A stretch of 64,000 nucleotides of DNA from the NCBI GenBank assembly GCA_003288255.1, contig CP026600.1, positions 1,798,001 through 1,862,000 of the forward strand. Reading direction: 5' to 3'. Source of the stretch: Clostridiaceae bacterium 14S0207. GTDB taxonomy: Bacteria > Bacillota > Clostridia > Clostridiales > Clostridiaceae. A program made the position numbers and the translations under genes. The notes under the pieces were generated by a model that made no database searches, had not been told where the DNA came from, and saw only the letters and a list, made by a program, of their open reading frames with translations. Positions 1 through 9,425 of the stretch are shown piece by piece (the first letter of the stretch is position 1; each line of letters begins with the position of its first letter).

Positions 1-227
1 TAAAAGGTACCAGCATAATTACTAAGAATTCTATAGTCAAAAATTATTATGCCATATATTGCCATTAGTGATATTATAAGCCAGGTAAACTGTTTTTGAG
101 CAAAATCTACTCCAACTACACTATAGATACTTACAATACCATAACATACAATTAGAATAGTTGTAATAAGCATAACTAAGTCTAGTTCTTTCCACAACTT
201 AGAATTTATCTTTAGCCTTTCAAACAT
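1..227 (-). CDS. rodA: RodA/FtsW/SpoVE-family peptidoglycan polymerase, N-terminal part (cut by window edge)
   Basis: The first 75 codons of a minus-strand gene that runs off the left edge. It starts at an ATG (225-227) behind an AGGGAG ribosome binding site. The translation begins MFERLKINSKLWKELDLVML and continues into two hydrophobic segments joined by a short loop (VVGVDFAQKQFTW), as at the N-terminus of SEDS glycosyltransferases. SEDS proteins polymerise lipid II glycan strands with a class B PBP. The gene lies downstream of minCDE and near mreBCD and PBP2, which favours the elongation member RodA over FtsW or SpoVE. A hairpin at 300-343 separates it from minE, so it probably has its own promoter. 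The call rests on a short stretch plus context. Confidence 0.75.
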   Translation of the reverse strand, partial: MFERLKINSKLWKELDLVMLITTILIVCYGIVSIYSVVGVDFAQKQFTWLIISLMAIYGIIIFDYRILSNYAGTF

Positions 228-299
228 TGCTTTACTCCCTTCAAAAAAATTTACATATAGATTATATCACAAAATATAATAAAAATTTAGCTATAAAAA

Positions 300-343
300 A
301 GGACTATACAAATTCATTTAAAATTAATGATTTATATAATCCT
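300..343 (-). terminator. Rho-independent terminator after minE
   Basis: Read on the minus strand, arms AGGATTATATAAAT (330-343) and ATTTGTATAGTCCT (300-313) pair over 14 bp with two G-U pairs, followed by a run of six T. It sits 18 bp past the minE stop and before rodA. Confidence 0.75.
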
Positions 344-360
344 TATTTTAAACATAACCC

Positions 361-624
361 TTATTCTTTAATATTTTTTATAGGAATACTAGCAATTAAA
401 GCTGGTGAACTTCCTTCAATTTCCTCTGTTCTAGTAACCTTAACATCTAATTCTTGTGTATCAATTTCTACATATTTAGAAATTACCTGTAATAATTCTG
501 TTTTTATTTTATCTAATAATTCAGGAGATACACTTGCTCTATCATGAATTAAGATTAACTTTAATCTATTGGATGCCGTATCTTTAGGGTTTGATTTACT
601 TGAAAAAATCTTTAATAAATCCAT
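361..624 (-). CDS. minE: Cell division topological specificity factor MinE
   Basis: An 87-residue protein of the usual MinE length. The N-terminal half (MDLLKIFSSKSNPKD, then LKLILIHDRASVSPELLDKI) carries the MinD-contact helix and the RLKLIL..DRA signature of the family. The C-terminal part is the topological specificity domain (IDTQELDVKVTR). MinE stimulates MinD ATPase and drives Min dynamics that keep the FtsZ ring at midcell. It is the last gene of a compact minC-minD-minE operon, 10 bp after minD, and is followed by a terminator. Many Firmicutes use DivIVA/MinJ instead of MinE; a MinE here fits Clostridium. Confidence 0.95.
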   Translation of the reverse strand: MDLLKIFSSKSNPKDTASNRLKLILIHDRASVSPELLDKIKTELLQVISKYVEIDTQELDVKVTRTEEIEGSSPALIASIPIKNIKE

Positions 625-634
625 TATGTTCCTC

Positions 635-1432
635 CTATTTTACTTTAAATATTTTCTTTAAAGCACCCCAAAAACTTGTTGTTTCAGTTTCAAAATTTTG
701 AAACGGTACTTCTTCACCACAAATTCTTTTTGCAATATTTTTAAATGCTACACCTGCATTAGCTCCTTCATCAAGAACTATAGGTTCTCCCTTATTAGTT
801 GATATAGTAACACATTTATCTTCCGGTACAACACCTATAAGTTTTACAGCTAAACATTCTATAATATCATCTACTCCAAGCATATCTCCATTTTTAGTCA
901 TTTCATAATTTAATCTATTTACTATTACTGCATGATTATTTACACCCTTACCATCAAGCTTACCAATTACTCTATCTGCATCTCTTACTGATGTAATTTC
1001 AGGATTTACAACAACTACAGCCCTATCAGCTCCAGCTACGGCATTTTCAAATCCTTGTTCTATACCTGCAGGACAATCGATTAAAACATATTCAAAATCT
1101 TTCTTTAATTCCTCAATTATTTTAAGCATTTCCTCTGATTTTATATCATCTTTATCCCTACATTGTGCTGTAGGTAATAAGTATAAATTATCAAAACGTT
1201 TATCTTTTATTAATGCCTTTCTTAAAGCACATTTATTTTCTATAACATCTAAAAGAGTAAATACTATTCTATTTTCAAGACCCATTAAAACATCTAAGTT
1301 TCTAAGTCCAGTATCTCCATCAACAACAACAACTTTTTTATTTAATGACGCTAGGGCTGTTCCCAAATTGGCAGTAGTAGTTGTTTTTCCTACTCCACCT
1401 TTTCCTGATGTAATTACTATTACTTCTCCCAT
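635..1432 (-). CDS. minD: Septum site-determining ATPase MinD
   Basis: A 265-residue ParA/MinD-type ATPase. The deviant Walker A (KGGVGKT) spans residues 11-17, a switch/Walker B-like stretch (VLIDCPAGIE) follows mid-protein, and VVNPEITSVRDADR is the usual MinD signature. The C-terminus ends in an amphipathic stretch (FWGALKKIFKVK) that matches the membrane-targeting helix. In its ATP form MinD binds the membrane and recruits MinC to block FtsZ assembly away from midcell. It lies 20 bp after minC and 10 bp before minE, clearly in one operon. The start has a good ribosome binding site. Confidence 0.97.
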   Translation of the reverse strand: MGEVIVITSGKGGVGKTTTTANLGTALASLNKKVVVVDGDTGLRNLDVLMGLENRIVFTLLDVIENKCALRKALIKDKRFDNLYLLPTAQCRDKDDIKSEEMLKIIEELKKDFEYVLIDCPAGIEQGFENAVAGADRAVVVVNPEITSVRDADRVIGKLDGKGVNNHAVIVNRLNYEMTKNGDMLGVDDIIECLAVKLIGVVPEDKCVTISTNKGEPIVLDEGANAGVAFKNIAKRICGEEVPFQNFETETTSFWGALKKIFKVK

Positions 1433-1452
1433 ACTAAAACTCCCTCCATATA

Positions 1453-2085
1453 TTACAAATATTTATTAGGTAAATAGGGTTCTACAATTATGTTATTATT
1501 CTTCACTTTAGCAATTTCAGGATATGATGGTTTTTCATCATCTTCCGGAGCTCTAGTTACAATATTTGCAATTTGAAGAATCTGAGGTTGTAATCTTAAA
1601 GCTGCAATAAATGCTTTATCATTCCCTGTAAACCCTGCATGAACCATTCCTTTTAATGTACCTAAAACAATTATATTTCCGGCAGCATATATTTCTGCAC
1701 CTGGATGAATATCTCCAACAACAACTAAATTTCCTTGATAATTTATAATCTGACCACTTCTAATTGTTTTTTTAAGAAACTTAGTTCTTCCTTCAACTAC
1801 TCCATTAAAGATTTCATCTTTATCTTCTTCTGCATCTTCAAAAATACAATCTTTTATTAAAAACTCTTCAAACAGAATATCTTTTAATTTCCTGATATTT
1901 TTATTATCTATGTATCTTAAATCTGTTACTATCTTTACGGTACTTCCTTTATAAAATTTCTTTCCCTTAGATAATTTTTTTAAAAGAGATTCTGTCATTT
2001 CCTCAAAATCATTAAAAGCATTCATATTTATAATAACACTTAAACCTTCTCGATTGCCTTTTAAAACAATGTTACTTTTAACCAT
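1453..2085 (-). CDS. minC: Septum site-determining protein MinC
   Basis: MinC inhibits FtsZ polymerisation when brought to the membrane by MinD. The protein is 210 residues if translation starts at the ATG at 2083-2085, which has GGAGGG seven bases upstream; an in-frame start 42 bp further upstream lacks such a site. The N-terminal half is the divergent FtsZ-binding domain. The C-terminal half (about residues 100-195; [47 protein letters not shown]) is the typical repetitive beta-helix that binds MinD. It is the first gene of minCDE; a terminator upstream (2228-2253) isolates it from PBP2. Confidence 0.95.
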   Translation of the reverse strand: MVKSNIVLKGNREGLSVIINMNAFNDFEEMTESLLKKLSKGKKFYKGSTVKIVTDLRYIDNKNIRKLKDILFEEFLIKDCIFEDAEEDKDEIFNGVVEGRTKFLKKTIRSGQIINYQGNLVVVGDIHPGAEIYAAGNIIVLGTLKGMVHAGFTGNDKAFIAALRLQPQILQIANIVTRAPEDDEKPSYPEIAKVKNNNIIVEPYLPNKYL

Positions 2086-2227
2086 AAAAGCCCTCCAAAA
2101 TAAGTACCTAAATTTATATTTCAACACAATATTTCAAATTCCTTCTAATTTATAAAATAAAATTTATAATAATATAAACAAAAATATTATTAATTTTATA
2201 TTATACCTTAAAAAATTACATAAAAAA

Positions 2228-2253
2228 AACCCGAGATTATACAATCACGGGTT
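2228..2253 (-). terminator. Rho-independent terminator after PBP2
   Basis: On the minus strand AACCCGTGATT pairs with AATCTCGGGTT around a short loop, followed directly by a long T run. It lies 13 bp beyond the PBP2 stop and ends the maf-radC-mreBCD-PBP2 transcript. Confidence 0.9.
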
Positions 2254-2265
2254 CAAAAATTTGAA

Positions 2266-5200
2266 TTAACCAGTACTCTTGGATTTTTCATCCCCATTAG
2301 TTACCTTATTTTTATTTTTCGACCTATCAACATTTTTTTCCTTTTCTGTACTTACATTAGTGGTCTTTGATTTTGAATTGCTTATGTCCGTTTCCTTTAA
2401 TGATATATCTTGTTTTTTATTCGTATTATCTTTATTATATTTTCCAGATATTTCTTTACTTTTATTAGCTGCTTTTTTATCTTTTTCCTCTTTTTCTTTT
2501 TTTATCTTCTCAGGAACAGTTATATCAGGATATTTAAATTTATAATTTGAATTTTGCTTTAATAATTGTTCTTTAAAATATTGCTCATATATAGCTTTAA
2601 CAACATCCGCAGCATATGAACCGTGTCCACCATCAAACAACATAACAACAACCACTATTTCAGGTTCTTCATAAGGTGCAAATCCAACGAAATTACCATA
2701 TGATGTCCTTCCTATTTCATCTTGAGTATTACTGAATGTTGCTGAACCAGTTTTACCTCCATTAGTAATTGGGAAATCCTTAAATACTGATGAAGCCGTA
2801 CCACCTTCACTAACTTCCTTCATACCTAATTTTACACTATCCACCGTCGCCTTACTTATAGTAGTTTTTCCTAACACTTGAGGCTCTTTAGAATAATCCT
2901 TAATAACCTTTCCTTCAGGATCAGTAATTTTATTTATCATGTGTACCTTATTTCTATTGCCTCCATTAACTAAAGTAGCTACATAGTTAGCTATTTGTAA
3001 TGGTGTAAACTGATTTAATCCTTGACCTATAGAAGCATTATATGCATTTGTACCACTTTTTATTTCTCCTCTAGCATCATTTACAGAAGCCTGAATTGCT
3101 TCAATCATACTATCTAAATCTTTCGATGTATATGACTTCTTTTTTAATTCTGGAGAAATATTAATTAATTGACTTAAAAGTTTCTTAATATTCGATCCTA
3201 TAAGTCCTTTATTTTTAGATGACATTTCTTTTTTTATTTCTTCAGTTAATTTTTTCTTTATTCCATTAACTTTGGAATCTTCTTTATCCCTTGGTATAAT
3301 ATCTATACCTTTATATTTTATACCCCATATAGATGCCGCACCATTTTGAAGATAATCATATAGTTTTTGGGTATAAACTACTGTTAAAGTTCTTTTACCT
3401 GTTTCATAATTATATACCTGCCCAAAGTTTTCATCTAACTCTATGCCAGTGGAATAATTAGGACTATCCTCTGGATCGGCACCTAATCCTAATTGCCATG
3501 CATATTTTGCAATCATATTAAGCCCTTCCTTAGTTTCTACTCCACCTTTTGCAAAAAGTCTGTCTGCAATATCAAACATATAATAGTTATTAGAATCTCT
3601 AAGAGCTTCCTTTAGATTTTGATTACCATGACTTGATTTATACAAGTTATATTTCCAACTGGCACCTCTAAATTGCTTATATCTTTTATTATAAGGACCT
3701 GCATCATATATTCTAGTATCTGCAGTAATAACTTTTTCTTCAAGGCCAGCTACAGAAGTTACAGGCTTAAATATTGATCCTGGTGGTATTAAAGACTTTG
3801 TAGCATAATTATAAAATGGTTTAGGATACAAATCATAATTATCCTCTCTTAAAGTTGTATTCCCTTCAATTCCTTTGGACAAAGGAAATAATTTATTCAA
3901 TAAGTAATCCATTTTTTTACTATCACTTAGTTTTGAAATATCTTCTCCATTAAATTCTTTTAATCCTAGAAGTTCACTTCTTTTAATATATTCTTCTCCA
4001 AATTTTTTCAAATCGGGATTAAAATATTTTTTATATTCTTCTGGAGATAACTTTCCTGGTGTTGTAAATAAATTAGGATCATATCCTGGTCTACTTACCA
4101 ATGCTAAAACAGCTGATGTTTTTACATTTAGTACAACTGCTGCTCCCCTAGTGGCATTTACTTTATTAGCATCATCTTTTTCGCCAGACGGCTTTCTATC
4201 TTTTAATTTTCTAAGATATGCTAGTTTATCATCTAAAGCTTTTTCAGCTATTTTTTGAATATCTTTATCTATAGTAAGCTCTATATTATTTCCTGGATAA
4301 GGAGTTTGTTCACCTAATGTTTTAACTTTTCTTCCATATTTATTAGTTTCTATACTTTCTTGACCTTTAGTACCTTTTAAGATATCTTCATACTTTTCCT
4401 CAATACCTGCAGCCCCTATATAATCCGAACTAACATCGTATCCTTTTTCTTCATATTTTGATTGTTCATTAGAATTAATTTTTCTAATATATCCTAGTAT
4501 AGAAGAGCCTAAATCACCATTTGGATATTCTCTTATAGGTTGTTTTATAATAGATATACCTGGAAGATCGGATTGTAACTGTTCAAATATATATGCAAGT
4601 TCTTCTGATAAATCATTGGCAATTACTACTGGTTTATATCCTGAAAAACTTTGCATCTTAATCTTATCTTTTATAACCATATAATCTCTTATGGTCTTTA
4701 AATTGTATTTAGAATGCAAATATTGAACTTTATATGATTTTTCTAATCCGTTCCACTTATTACTTATTTCCTTAGTCCACTTTTCCTCATCAATTGAATC
4801 TTTATCTGTTACAGATTTCCATTGTTCTTTTATATAATTTTCCTTTGCAAGATCATATATTTTATATGATTTATCTGTAATTAAATTATCAAAAACTTCC
4901 TCTGCTGATATAGAATTTATTTTTTTATCTATTAGATTATTCTGTTCCTTAGTTAAATCTTCCTTTTTCTTTCCTGGAAACTCAGTTTTTAAAATAAATT
5001 CATCTATTCCTCTGTCTTTTTTAAATCTATTTTCATTCCACCTTTTAGCACTTTCCGCTGATACATTAAATTCAAATCTAAAAGGTTCAATTTTTAAAGG
5101 AAAATCATCCTCTATAGTAGATTTATTTTCTTTTAAAATATTAAATACCTTTTCCATGGTATTGTAAAATTCTTTTTTACTTTCCTCTGTCTCTGTAAAA

Positions 5201-5436
5201 ATAAGCATAAAACTTTGTCTACTAGTTGCTAAAATTTTACCATTTTTATCAGTTATCTCCCCTCGTGGAGCAGACTTTAATATCATTTTATGAGTATTTG
5301 AATTAGCCTTTTCGCTAAAATAATCTCCTTTAATAACCTGTAAATAGAAAAGTCTTGAAACTATAGCTGTATAAATAAAGATTAAACAAATTGTAAATCC
5401 ATAAAATCTATTAAAAGCTTTTTTTTTCTTTTTCAT
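2266..5436 (-). CDS. mrdA: Penicillin-binding protein 2, class B transpeptidase (very long form)
   Basis: A class B PBP that cross-links peptidoglycan during cell elongation as partner of RodA. A single N-terminal membrane helix (about residues 10-30) leads to the pedestal motif RGEITDKNGKILA. The transpeptidase domain has the catalytic S554-I-F-K, an SNN motif at 615-617 and KTG at 895-897. At 1056 residues it is far longer than the usual 600-700 aa. The extra length is in three places: a charged segment around residues 140-260, insertions within the catalytic domain, including about 690-780 between the SNN and KTG motifs, and a C-terminal tail of about 80 residues rich in Lys, Ser, Asn and Asp. 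Long PBP2 forms are known in clostridia. The gene follows mreD with a 10-bp gap and closes the operon. Confidence 0.95.
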   Translation of the reverse strand: MKKKKKAFNRFYGFTICLIFIYTAIVSRLFYLQVIKGDYFSEKANSNTHKMILKSAPRGEITDKNGKILATSRQSFMLIFTETEESKKEFYNTMEKVFNILKENKSTIEDDFPLKIEPFRFEFNVSAESAKRWNENRFKKDRGIDEFILKTEFPGKKKEDLTKEQNNLIDKKINSISAEEVFDNLITDKSYKIYDLAKENYIKEQWKSVTDKDSIDEEKWTKEISNKWNGLEKSYKVQYLHSKYNLKTIRDYMVIKDKIKMQSFSGYKPVVIANDLSEELAYIFEQLQSDLPGISIIKQPIREYPNGDLGSSILGYIRKINSNEQSKYEEKGYDVSSDYIGAAGIEEKYEDILKGTKGQESIETNKYGRKVKTLGEQTPYPGNNIELTIDKDIQKIAEKALDDKLAYLRKLKDRKPSGEKDDANKVNATRGAAVVLNVKTSAVLALVSRPGYDPNLFTTPGKLSPEEYKKYFNPDLKKFGEEYIKRSELLGLKEFNGEDISKLSDSKKMDYLLNKLFPLSKGIEGNTTLREDNYDLYPKPFYNYATKSLIPPGSIFKPVTSVAGLEEKVITADTRIYDAGPYNKRYKQFRGASWKYNLYKSSHGNQNLKEALRDSNNYYMFDIADRLFAKGGVETKEGLNMIAKYAWQLGLGADPEDSPNYSTGIELDENFGQVYNYETGKRTLTVVYTQKLYDYLQNGAASIWGIKYKGIDIIPRDKEDSKVNGIKKKLTEEIKKEMSSKNKGLIGSNIKKLLSQLINISPELKKKSYTSKDLDSMIEAIQASVNDARGEIKSGTNAYNASIGQGLNQFTPLQIANYVATLVNGGNRNKVHMINKITDPEGKVIKDYSKEPQVLGKTTISKATVDSVKLGMKEVSEGGTASSVFKDFPITNGGKTGSATFSNTQDEIGRTSYGNFVGFAPYEEPEIVVVVMLFDGGHGSYAADVVKAIYEQYFKEQLLKQNSNYKFKYPDITVPEKIKKEKEEKDKKAANKSKEISGKYNKDNTNKKQDISLKETDISNSKSKTTNVSTEKEKNVDRSKNKNKVTNGDEKSKSTG

Positions 5437-5446
5437 ATTATCACCC

Positions 5447-5938
5447 TTAATACTTCCAATAATTTTTCATAAAAGTTTTTTCACTTAATTTGTAAATAAA
5501 CTTATACATAAATAAACCAATAACAAAGTTATATAGACTTATAAATACCACAGAGTTAAGGGTAATACTTTCTTTAATAAAAAACGCTATTGCAAAAATT
5601 ATCAATCCTTTAAGTAAACTAAGTATAAAATTACATACAATTGGAATAAGATATTTTTCTTTAAAAATAGCCTTACCAATTTGTGCTGCAAGAAGACATA
5701 CTATTAAATTTGAAAATCCATTGACTCCTAATACTCCTGTAAAATACACATCTTGCATAATGCCCGACATTGCTCCTATAATAATAGCTTCTTCTGTGCC
5801 ACTTATAAGAGAAAAATATATAGAAAAAATCAATAAAAGACTAGGATAATAGCCATTTATACTTATAAATGGCATAACACTACAATCTAATATTAAAAGT
5901 AAAATCATAATCCCTGACACTGTAAAAAATTTTTTCAT
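5447..5938 (-). CDS. mreD: Rod shape-determining protein MreD
   Basis: A 163-residue integral membrane protein with about five or six hydrophobic segments, starting MKKFFTVSGIMILLLILDC and including GAMSGIMQDVYFTGVLGVNG, the conserved MreD-type loop. MreD is part of the elongasome and bridges MreC and the PBP2/RodA machinery. Sequence conservation is low in this family, so position matters: it lies between mreC (14-bp gap) and PBP2 (10-bp gap) in the standard mreBCD-mrdA order. It contains no catalytic residues. Confidence 0.92.
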   Translation of the reverse strand: MKKFFTVSGIMILLLILDCSVMPFISINGYYPSLLLIFSIYFSLISGTEEAIIIGAMSGIMQDVYFTGVLGVNGFSNLIVCLLAAQIGKAIFKEKYLIPIVCNFILSLLKGLIIFAIAFFIKESITLNSVVFISLYNFVIGLFMYKFIYKLSEKTFMKNYWKY

Positions 5939-5952
5939 ATCTTTATCACCTT

Positions 5953-6801
5953 TTAATATTTAACCTGTCTCTTGTCCTTAGGAACTACAATAAATACTTC
6001 CTCTAACTTACTCATATTAATGGCAGGTTTTATTATTCCATATTTAACAAATTGACCCTTATCTTCGATTATTTTTGTTATTTTTCCGATTAAAATTCCT
6101 TTGGGATATATTTGTCCTAATCCAGAAGTTAATATAGTATCTCCCTCTTTTATGTCTGCCTCTAAGTTCGAAGTCTCCATTTTAGCTAAAACATTATTAC
6201 TATCATCTTTATAGCCTTTTACTATACCATTAGCTTCTTGAGAACGTTGATTGAATCCAGCTACTGAGATATTTTCATTTCCTAGTGTTTGAATAATAGA
6301 CCAATTACTACCTACAGATGTAACTTGCCCCACTAGCCCTTCATTGGTAATTGCTACCATTCTTTTTGATATTCCATCATTTGTTCCTTTATTTATTATA
6401 TATCCATCTAAATAACTATTTCCTGCAATTCCAAGTACGCTACATCCTATATATTTGTATTTATCATTTTCATTTTCATAACTTACCATTTTTCTTAAAC
6501 GCTTATTTTCTTTTTTTATGTTTTCGTAGTCAATAATTGAATTTTTTAATTTAGCATTTTCTTTTTTTAACTCTTCATTTTGATCTTTTACTTTACTAAA
6601 GTTAAATGCAAAACTTACAGTATTTTTTATCTTAGAATTAACCTTATAAAATAATTCTTGAATTGGATTTAAAATTATACCTACACCATTTCCAGCAAAA
6701 TTAATATTACTTCTTTTGCTTGTGTATCCTATTAAAGCAAAAAAACCTATACACAAGCATATTATTATAATAATTAACTTATTCTTTTTCCAAAATTTCA
6801 T
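5953..6801 (-). CDS. mreC: Rod shape-determining protein MreC
   Basis: A 282-residue bitopic protein. An N-terminal membrane helix (about residues 9-27) is followed by a coiled coil (about 65-108, rich in Lys/Glu/Asn heptads: KDQNEELKKENAKLKNSI) and the two beta-barrel domains of MreC (VLGIAGNSYLDGYIINKGTN; GLVGQVTSVGSNWSIIQTL; GDTILTSGLGQIYPKGILIG). MreC scaffolds the elongation complex outside the membrane. It starts 4 bp after mreB ends and is followed by mreD after 14 bp, so the three genes are surely co-transcribed. Confidence 0.95.
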   Translation of the reverse strand: MKFWKKNKLIIIIICLCIGFFALIGYTSKRSNINFAGNGVGIILNPIQELFYKVNSKIKNTVSFAFNFSKVKDQNEELKKENAKLKNSIIDYENIKKENKRLRKMVSYENENDKYKYIGCSVLGIAGNSYLDGYIINKGTNDGISKRMVAITNEGLVGQVTSVGSNWSIIQTLGNENISVAGFNQRSQEANGIVKGYKDDSNNVLAKMETSNLEADIKEGDTILTSGLGQIYPKGILIGKITKIIEDKGQFVKYGIIKPAINMSKLEEVFIVVPKDKRQVKY

Positions 6802-6804
6802 TTC

Positions 6805-7824
6805 CTATTTTCTTCTCTTTTCCAAAAGTCCTATATTGTCTAATGCCTTACCTGCTCCAATAACTACACAATCTAATGGAGATTCAGCTATATTTACAGG
6901 CATATGTGTTTCATGGTGTATTAATTTATCTAATCCTTTAATCATTGCTCCCCCACCAGTTAAAGTAATACCTTTATCCATAACATCTGAAGCTAGTTCT
7001 GGTGGAGTTTTTTCTAAAGTTATTTTTATGGCATCTAATATCGCTGCTATTGGTTCATTTAGAGCTTCTCTTATATCATCTTCTGAAACTTCGATATTTT
7101 TAGGAAGTCCTGTAATTAAATCTCTTCCTTTAACAAACATTTTATTTACTTCATTATCGCCTTCTTCTTTATACACACATCCTAAATTAATTTTTATATG
7201 CTCTGCTGTTCTTTCCCCAATTGCTAAATTAAAGGCTTTTCTTATATAAACAATTATAGATTTATCAATTTCATCTCCTGCCACTCTTAAAGATTGGCTT
7301 GTAACAATACCACCTAAAGATAAAACTGCTACTTCCGTAGTTCCTCCACCAATATCAACAATCATGCTTCCTGTTGGTTCATTTACTGGAAGTCCTGCTC
7401 CTATTGCAGCTGCTTTAGGTTCCTCTAAAAGATATACTTCTCTAGCTCCTGCATTAGCAGTAGCACCTTTAATAGCCTTTCTTTCAACTTCTGTAACTCC
7501 TGATGGATAGCAAACTACTATCCTTGGACTAGCAAAAGCTGATTTTGGACATAGTTTTTTTATAAAGTAATTAAGCATTTTTTCAGTAACGTCAAAATCT
7601 GCTATAACGCCATCTTTCATAGGTCTTATAGCTACTATATTTCCTGGTGTTCTACCTATCATTTCCTTTGCTTCATTTCCTACAGCTAAAACCTTGTTTG
7701 TATCTAAATTAATAGCAACAACTGAAGGTTCCCTTAATACTATACCTTTTCCCTTAACATATATTAACGTGTTAGCTGTTCCTAAATCTATTCCCATATC
7801 TTTCGAAATCCCAAATAATCCCAT
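6805..7824 (-). CDS. mreB: Rod shape-determining protein MreB (actin homologue)
   Basis: A 339-residue actin-fold ATPase. The phosphate 1 motif [19 protein letters not shown] is at residues 9-27, the phosphate 2 motif [19 protein letters not shown] is mid-protein, and the adenosine motif [14 protein letters not shown] is near the C-terminus. MreB filaments on the inner membrane face orient cell-wall elongation enzymes. The length is as expected, and the ATG has AAAGGAG upstream. It is preceded by radC (20 bp) and followed by mreC (3 bp), the common Firmicute order. Confidence 0.98.
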   Translation of the reverse strand: MGLFGISKDMGIDLGTANTLIYVKGKGIVLREPSVVAINLDTNKVLAVGNEAKEMIGRTPGNIVAIRPMKDGVIADFDVTEKMLNYFIKKLCPKSAFASPRIVVCYPSGVTEVERKAIKGATANAGAREVYLLEEPKAAAIGAGLPVNEPTGSMIVDIGGGTTEVAVLSLGGIVTSQSLRVAGDEIDKSIIVYIRKAFNLAIGERTAEHIKINLGCVYKEEGDNEVNKMFVKGRDLITGLPKNIEVSEDDIREALNEPIAAILDAIKITLEKTPPELASDVMDKGITLTGGGAMIKGLDKLIHHETHMPVNIAESPLDCVVIGAGKALDNIGLLEKRRK

Positions 7825-7844
7825 TTGTCATTTCTCCTTTCGTT

Positions 7845-8531
7845 TTACAATAAGTTATGTTCTTTTAAACTTATAAATTTTCTATTTCCAATTATAATAT
7901 GATCTAGTAATTGTATTCCTAAAATTTTTCCACTTTCTTTAATTCTTATAGTAACATTAATATCCTCTTTACTGGGCCATGGATCTCCTGAAGGATGATT
8001 ATGAAAAATTATAATAGAAGCAGAATTTTTTAAAATAGCTTCTTTAAATATTTCTCTTGGATGTACTATAGATGAATTAATAGATCCTATAGAAACATTT
8101 TTTTCAAAGATAACCTTATTTTTAACATTAAGCATTACCACCTTTAAAATCTCTTGCTCTAAGCATCTCATTTCCTCCATAACATAAAATGCAGCATCTT
8201 CAGTAGATGAAATTTTATATTCTTCTCCTGCCTTATAACTTTTAAATCTTTTAGATATTTCTCCCAAGGCAATCAATTGTGCTGCTTTAGCCTCACCTAT
8301 TCCTTTAAGTTTTAAAAAATCTTCTTTAGTACAGGATAAAAGCTTATTAAATCCTCCAGCTTCCTTTATAATCCTAGAACTTAAATTAAGTATATTTTCT
8401 TTTTTATGTCCTGTTCTTAAAATTATAGCGATTAACTCTGTATTAGATAAACATTCAGGTCCATACCTTAAAAGTCTCTCTCTTGGTCTTTCGTTAACAG
8501 GTAATTCTTTAATAATTATGTTTTCCTCCAT
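7845..8531 (-). CDS. radC: RadC family JAB/MPN domain protein
   Basis: A 228-residue protein. The N-terminal helix-hairpin-helix region (about residues 20-90; LLRYGPECLSNTELIAIILR, LKGIGEAKAAQLIALGEI) precedes an MPN/JAB domain with the metal-binding motif HNHPSGD at residues 177-183. The in vivo role of RadC proteins is unsettled; the old DNA-repair assignment is doubtful, and the metalloprotease-like fold suggests a hydrolase. Its position between maf and mreB is conserved in many Firmicutes. It has no unusual features. Confidence 0.95.
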   Translation of the reverse strand: MEENIIIKELPVNERPRERLLRYGPECLSNTELIAIILRTGHKKENILNLSSRIIKEAGGFNKLLSCTKEDFLKLKGIGEAKAAQLIALGEISKRFKSYKAGEEYKISSTEDAAFYVMEEMRCLEQEILKVVMLNVKNKVIFEKNVSIGSINSSIVHPREIFKEAILKNSASIIIFHNHPSGDPWPSKEDINVTIRIKESGKILGIQLLDHIIIGNRKFISLKEHNLL

Positions 8532-8556
8532 TCTTAGAAAACCAACCTTTCTATTA

Positions 8557-9135
8557 TTAAATTACCCTCATTCCCCTTAATGTTTTATACAATTTATTTA
8601 AAGGAAGACCTACTACATTAAAATAACATCCGTTAATTTTTTCAACAAAAATTGATGCTTCTCCTTGTATTCCATAGGCTCCTGCTTTATCAAAACAATC
8701 TCCCTTTTTTATGTAATTATTTATTTCTTCATCACTAATTTCTATAAATCTAACCTCTGTGCAACAACTTTCTTCTATAATTTCATTAGTAGTTGTATTA
8801 TATATAATAAAACCAGAATAAACCTTATGTGCATTACCACTTAAGGCTTTTATCATGTTAAAAGCATCTATTTCATTTTTAGGTTTTCCAAGTACTTCCC
8901 CATTTAAGAATACCAGTGTATCACAAGCTATAATTAATTTTCCCTCTCTATCATTTAATGAATTATAGACATCTAAAGCTTTTCCTCTTGAAATTTGTTT
9001 TACATATAAAGAAGGGTCTCCTTTAAATTCTATACTTTTTTCATTAAAATTACTCTTCATAACCTTAAAATAATTAAATATAACTTTTAATAATTCCTGT
9101 CTTCGTGGAGAACCTGATGCAAGTATAACTTCCAC
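8557..9135 (-). CDS. maf: Maf-type nucleoside triphosphate pyrophosphatase
   Basis: A 192-residue Maf protein. The N-terminal SGSPRRQELL motif (about residues 7-16), the CDTLVFLNGEVLGKPK block and the DKAGAYGIQGEASIFVEKI block are all present. Maf enzymes hydrolyse dTTP/UTP or modified nucleotides to the monophosphate, probably house-cleaning that also affects septation. The start is GTG (9133-9135) with AGGAGAG upstream. It is the first gene of the maf-radC-mreBCD-PBP2 operon. A 9-bp inverted repeat (TATTAGAAT/ATTCTAATA, 9149-9181) ends just upstream of the ribosome binding site and could affect expression. Confidence 0.95.
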   Translation of the reverse strand: MEVILASGSPRRQELLKVIFNYFKVMKSNFNEKSIEFKGDPSLYVKQISRGKALDVYNSLNDREGKLIIACDTLVFLNGEVLGKPKNEIDAFNMIKALSGNAHKVYSGFIIYNTTTNEIIEESCCTEVRFIEISDEEINNYIKKGDCFDKAGAYGIQGEASIFVEKINGCYFNVVGLPLNKLYKTLRGMRVI

Positions 9136-9148
9136 TTTATCACTCTCC

Positions 9149-9181
9149 TATTAGAATTATTAGCTTTTTATTATTCTAATA
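9149..9181. repeat. Inverted repeat in the maf leader
   Basis: Arms TATTAGAAT (9149-9157) and ATTCTAATA (9173-9181) flank a 15-base spacer. On the minus-strand transcript the hairpin would end immediately before the maf ribosome binding site. It has no T tail, so it is not a terminator; an operator or leader hairpin is possible. Confidence 0.4.
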
Positions 9182-9362
9182 ACCTCTAAATTTTTAAATA
9201 AGTACACATATTTCATTTTACTTTAGTATACTTATTATATCTTATATAGTTTATCATTTAATAAATTTATACACAAGTATATTAAAGTCCATTTTATAAA
9301 TTTTTTAAAATTGTAATCTTTTCGTAAGATTATCTATTTATTTAAAAAACTTCAATGAATTT

Positions 9363-9399
9363 AACAAAAAGATCTTGCATTATGCAAGATCTTTTTGTT
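9363..9399. terminator. Strong hairpin terminator between the SPOR-domain gene and maf
   Basis: A perfect palindrome with arms AACAAAAAGATCTTGCAT (9363-9380) and ATGCAAGATCTTTTTGTT (9382-9399). It lies 27 bp downstream of the SPOR-domain gene on the minus strand. The surrounding 9136-9425 interval is otherwise AT-rich, with no gene seen; it must hold the promoter of the maf operon. Confidence 0.9.
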
Positions 9400-9425
9400 C
9401 TTTAAATATGTTTTATAATTAAGTA

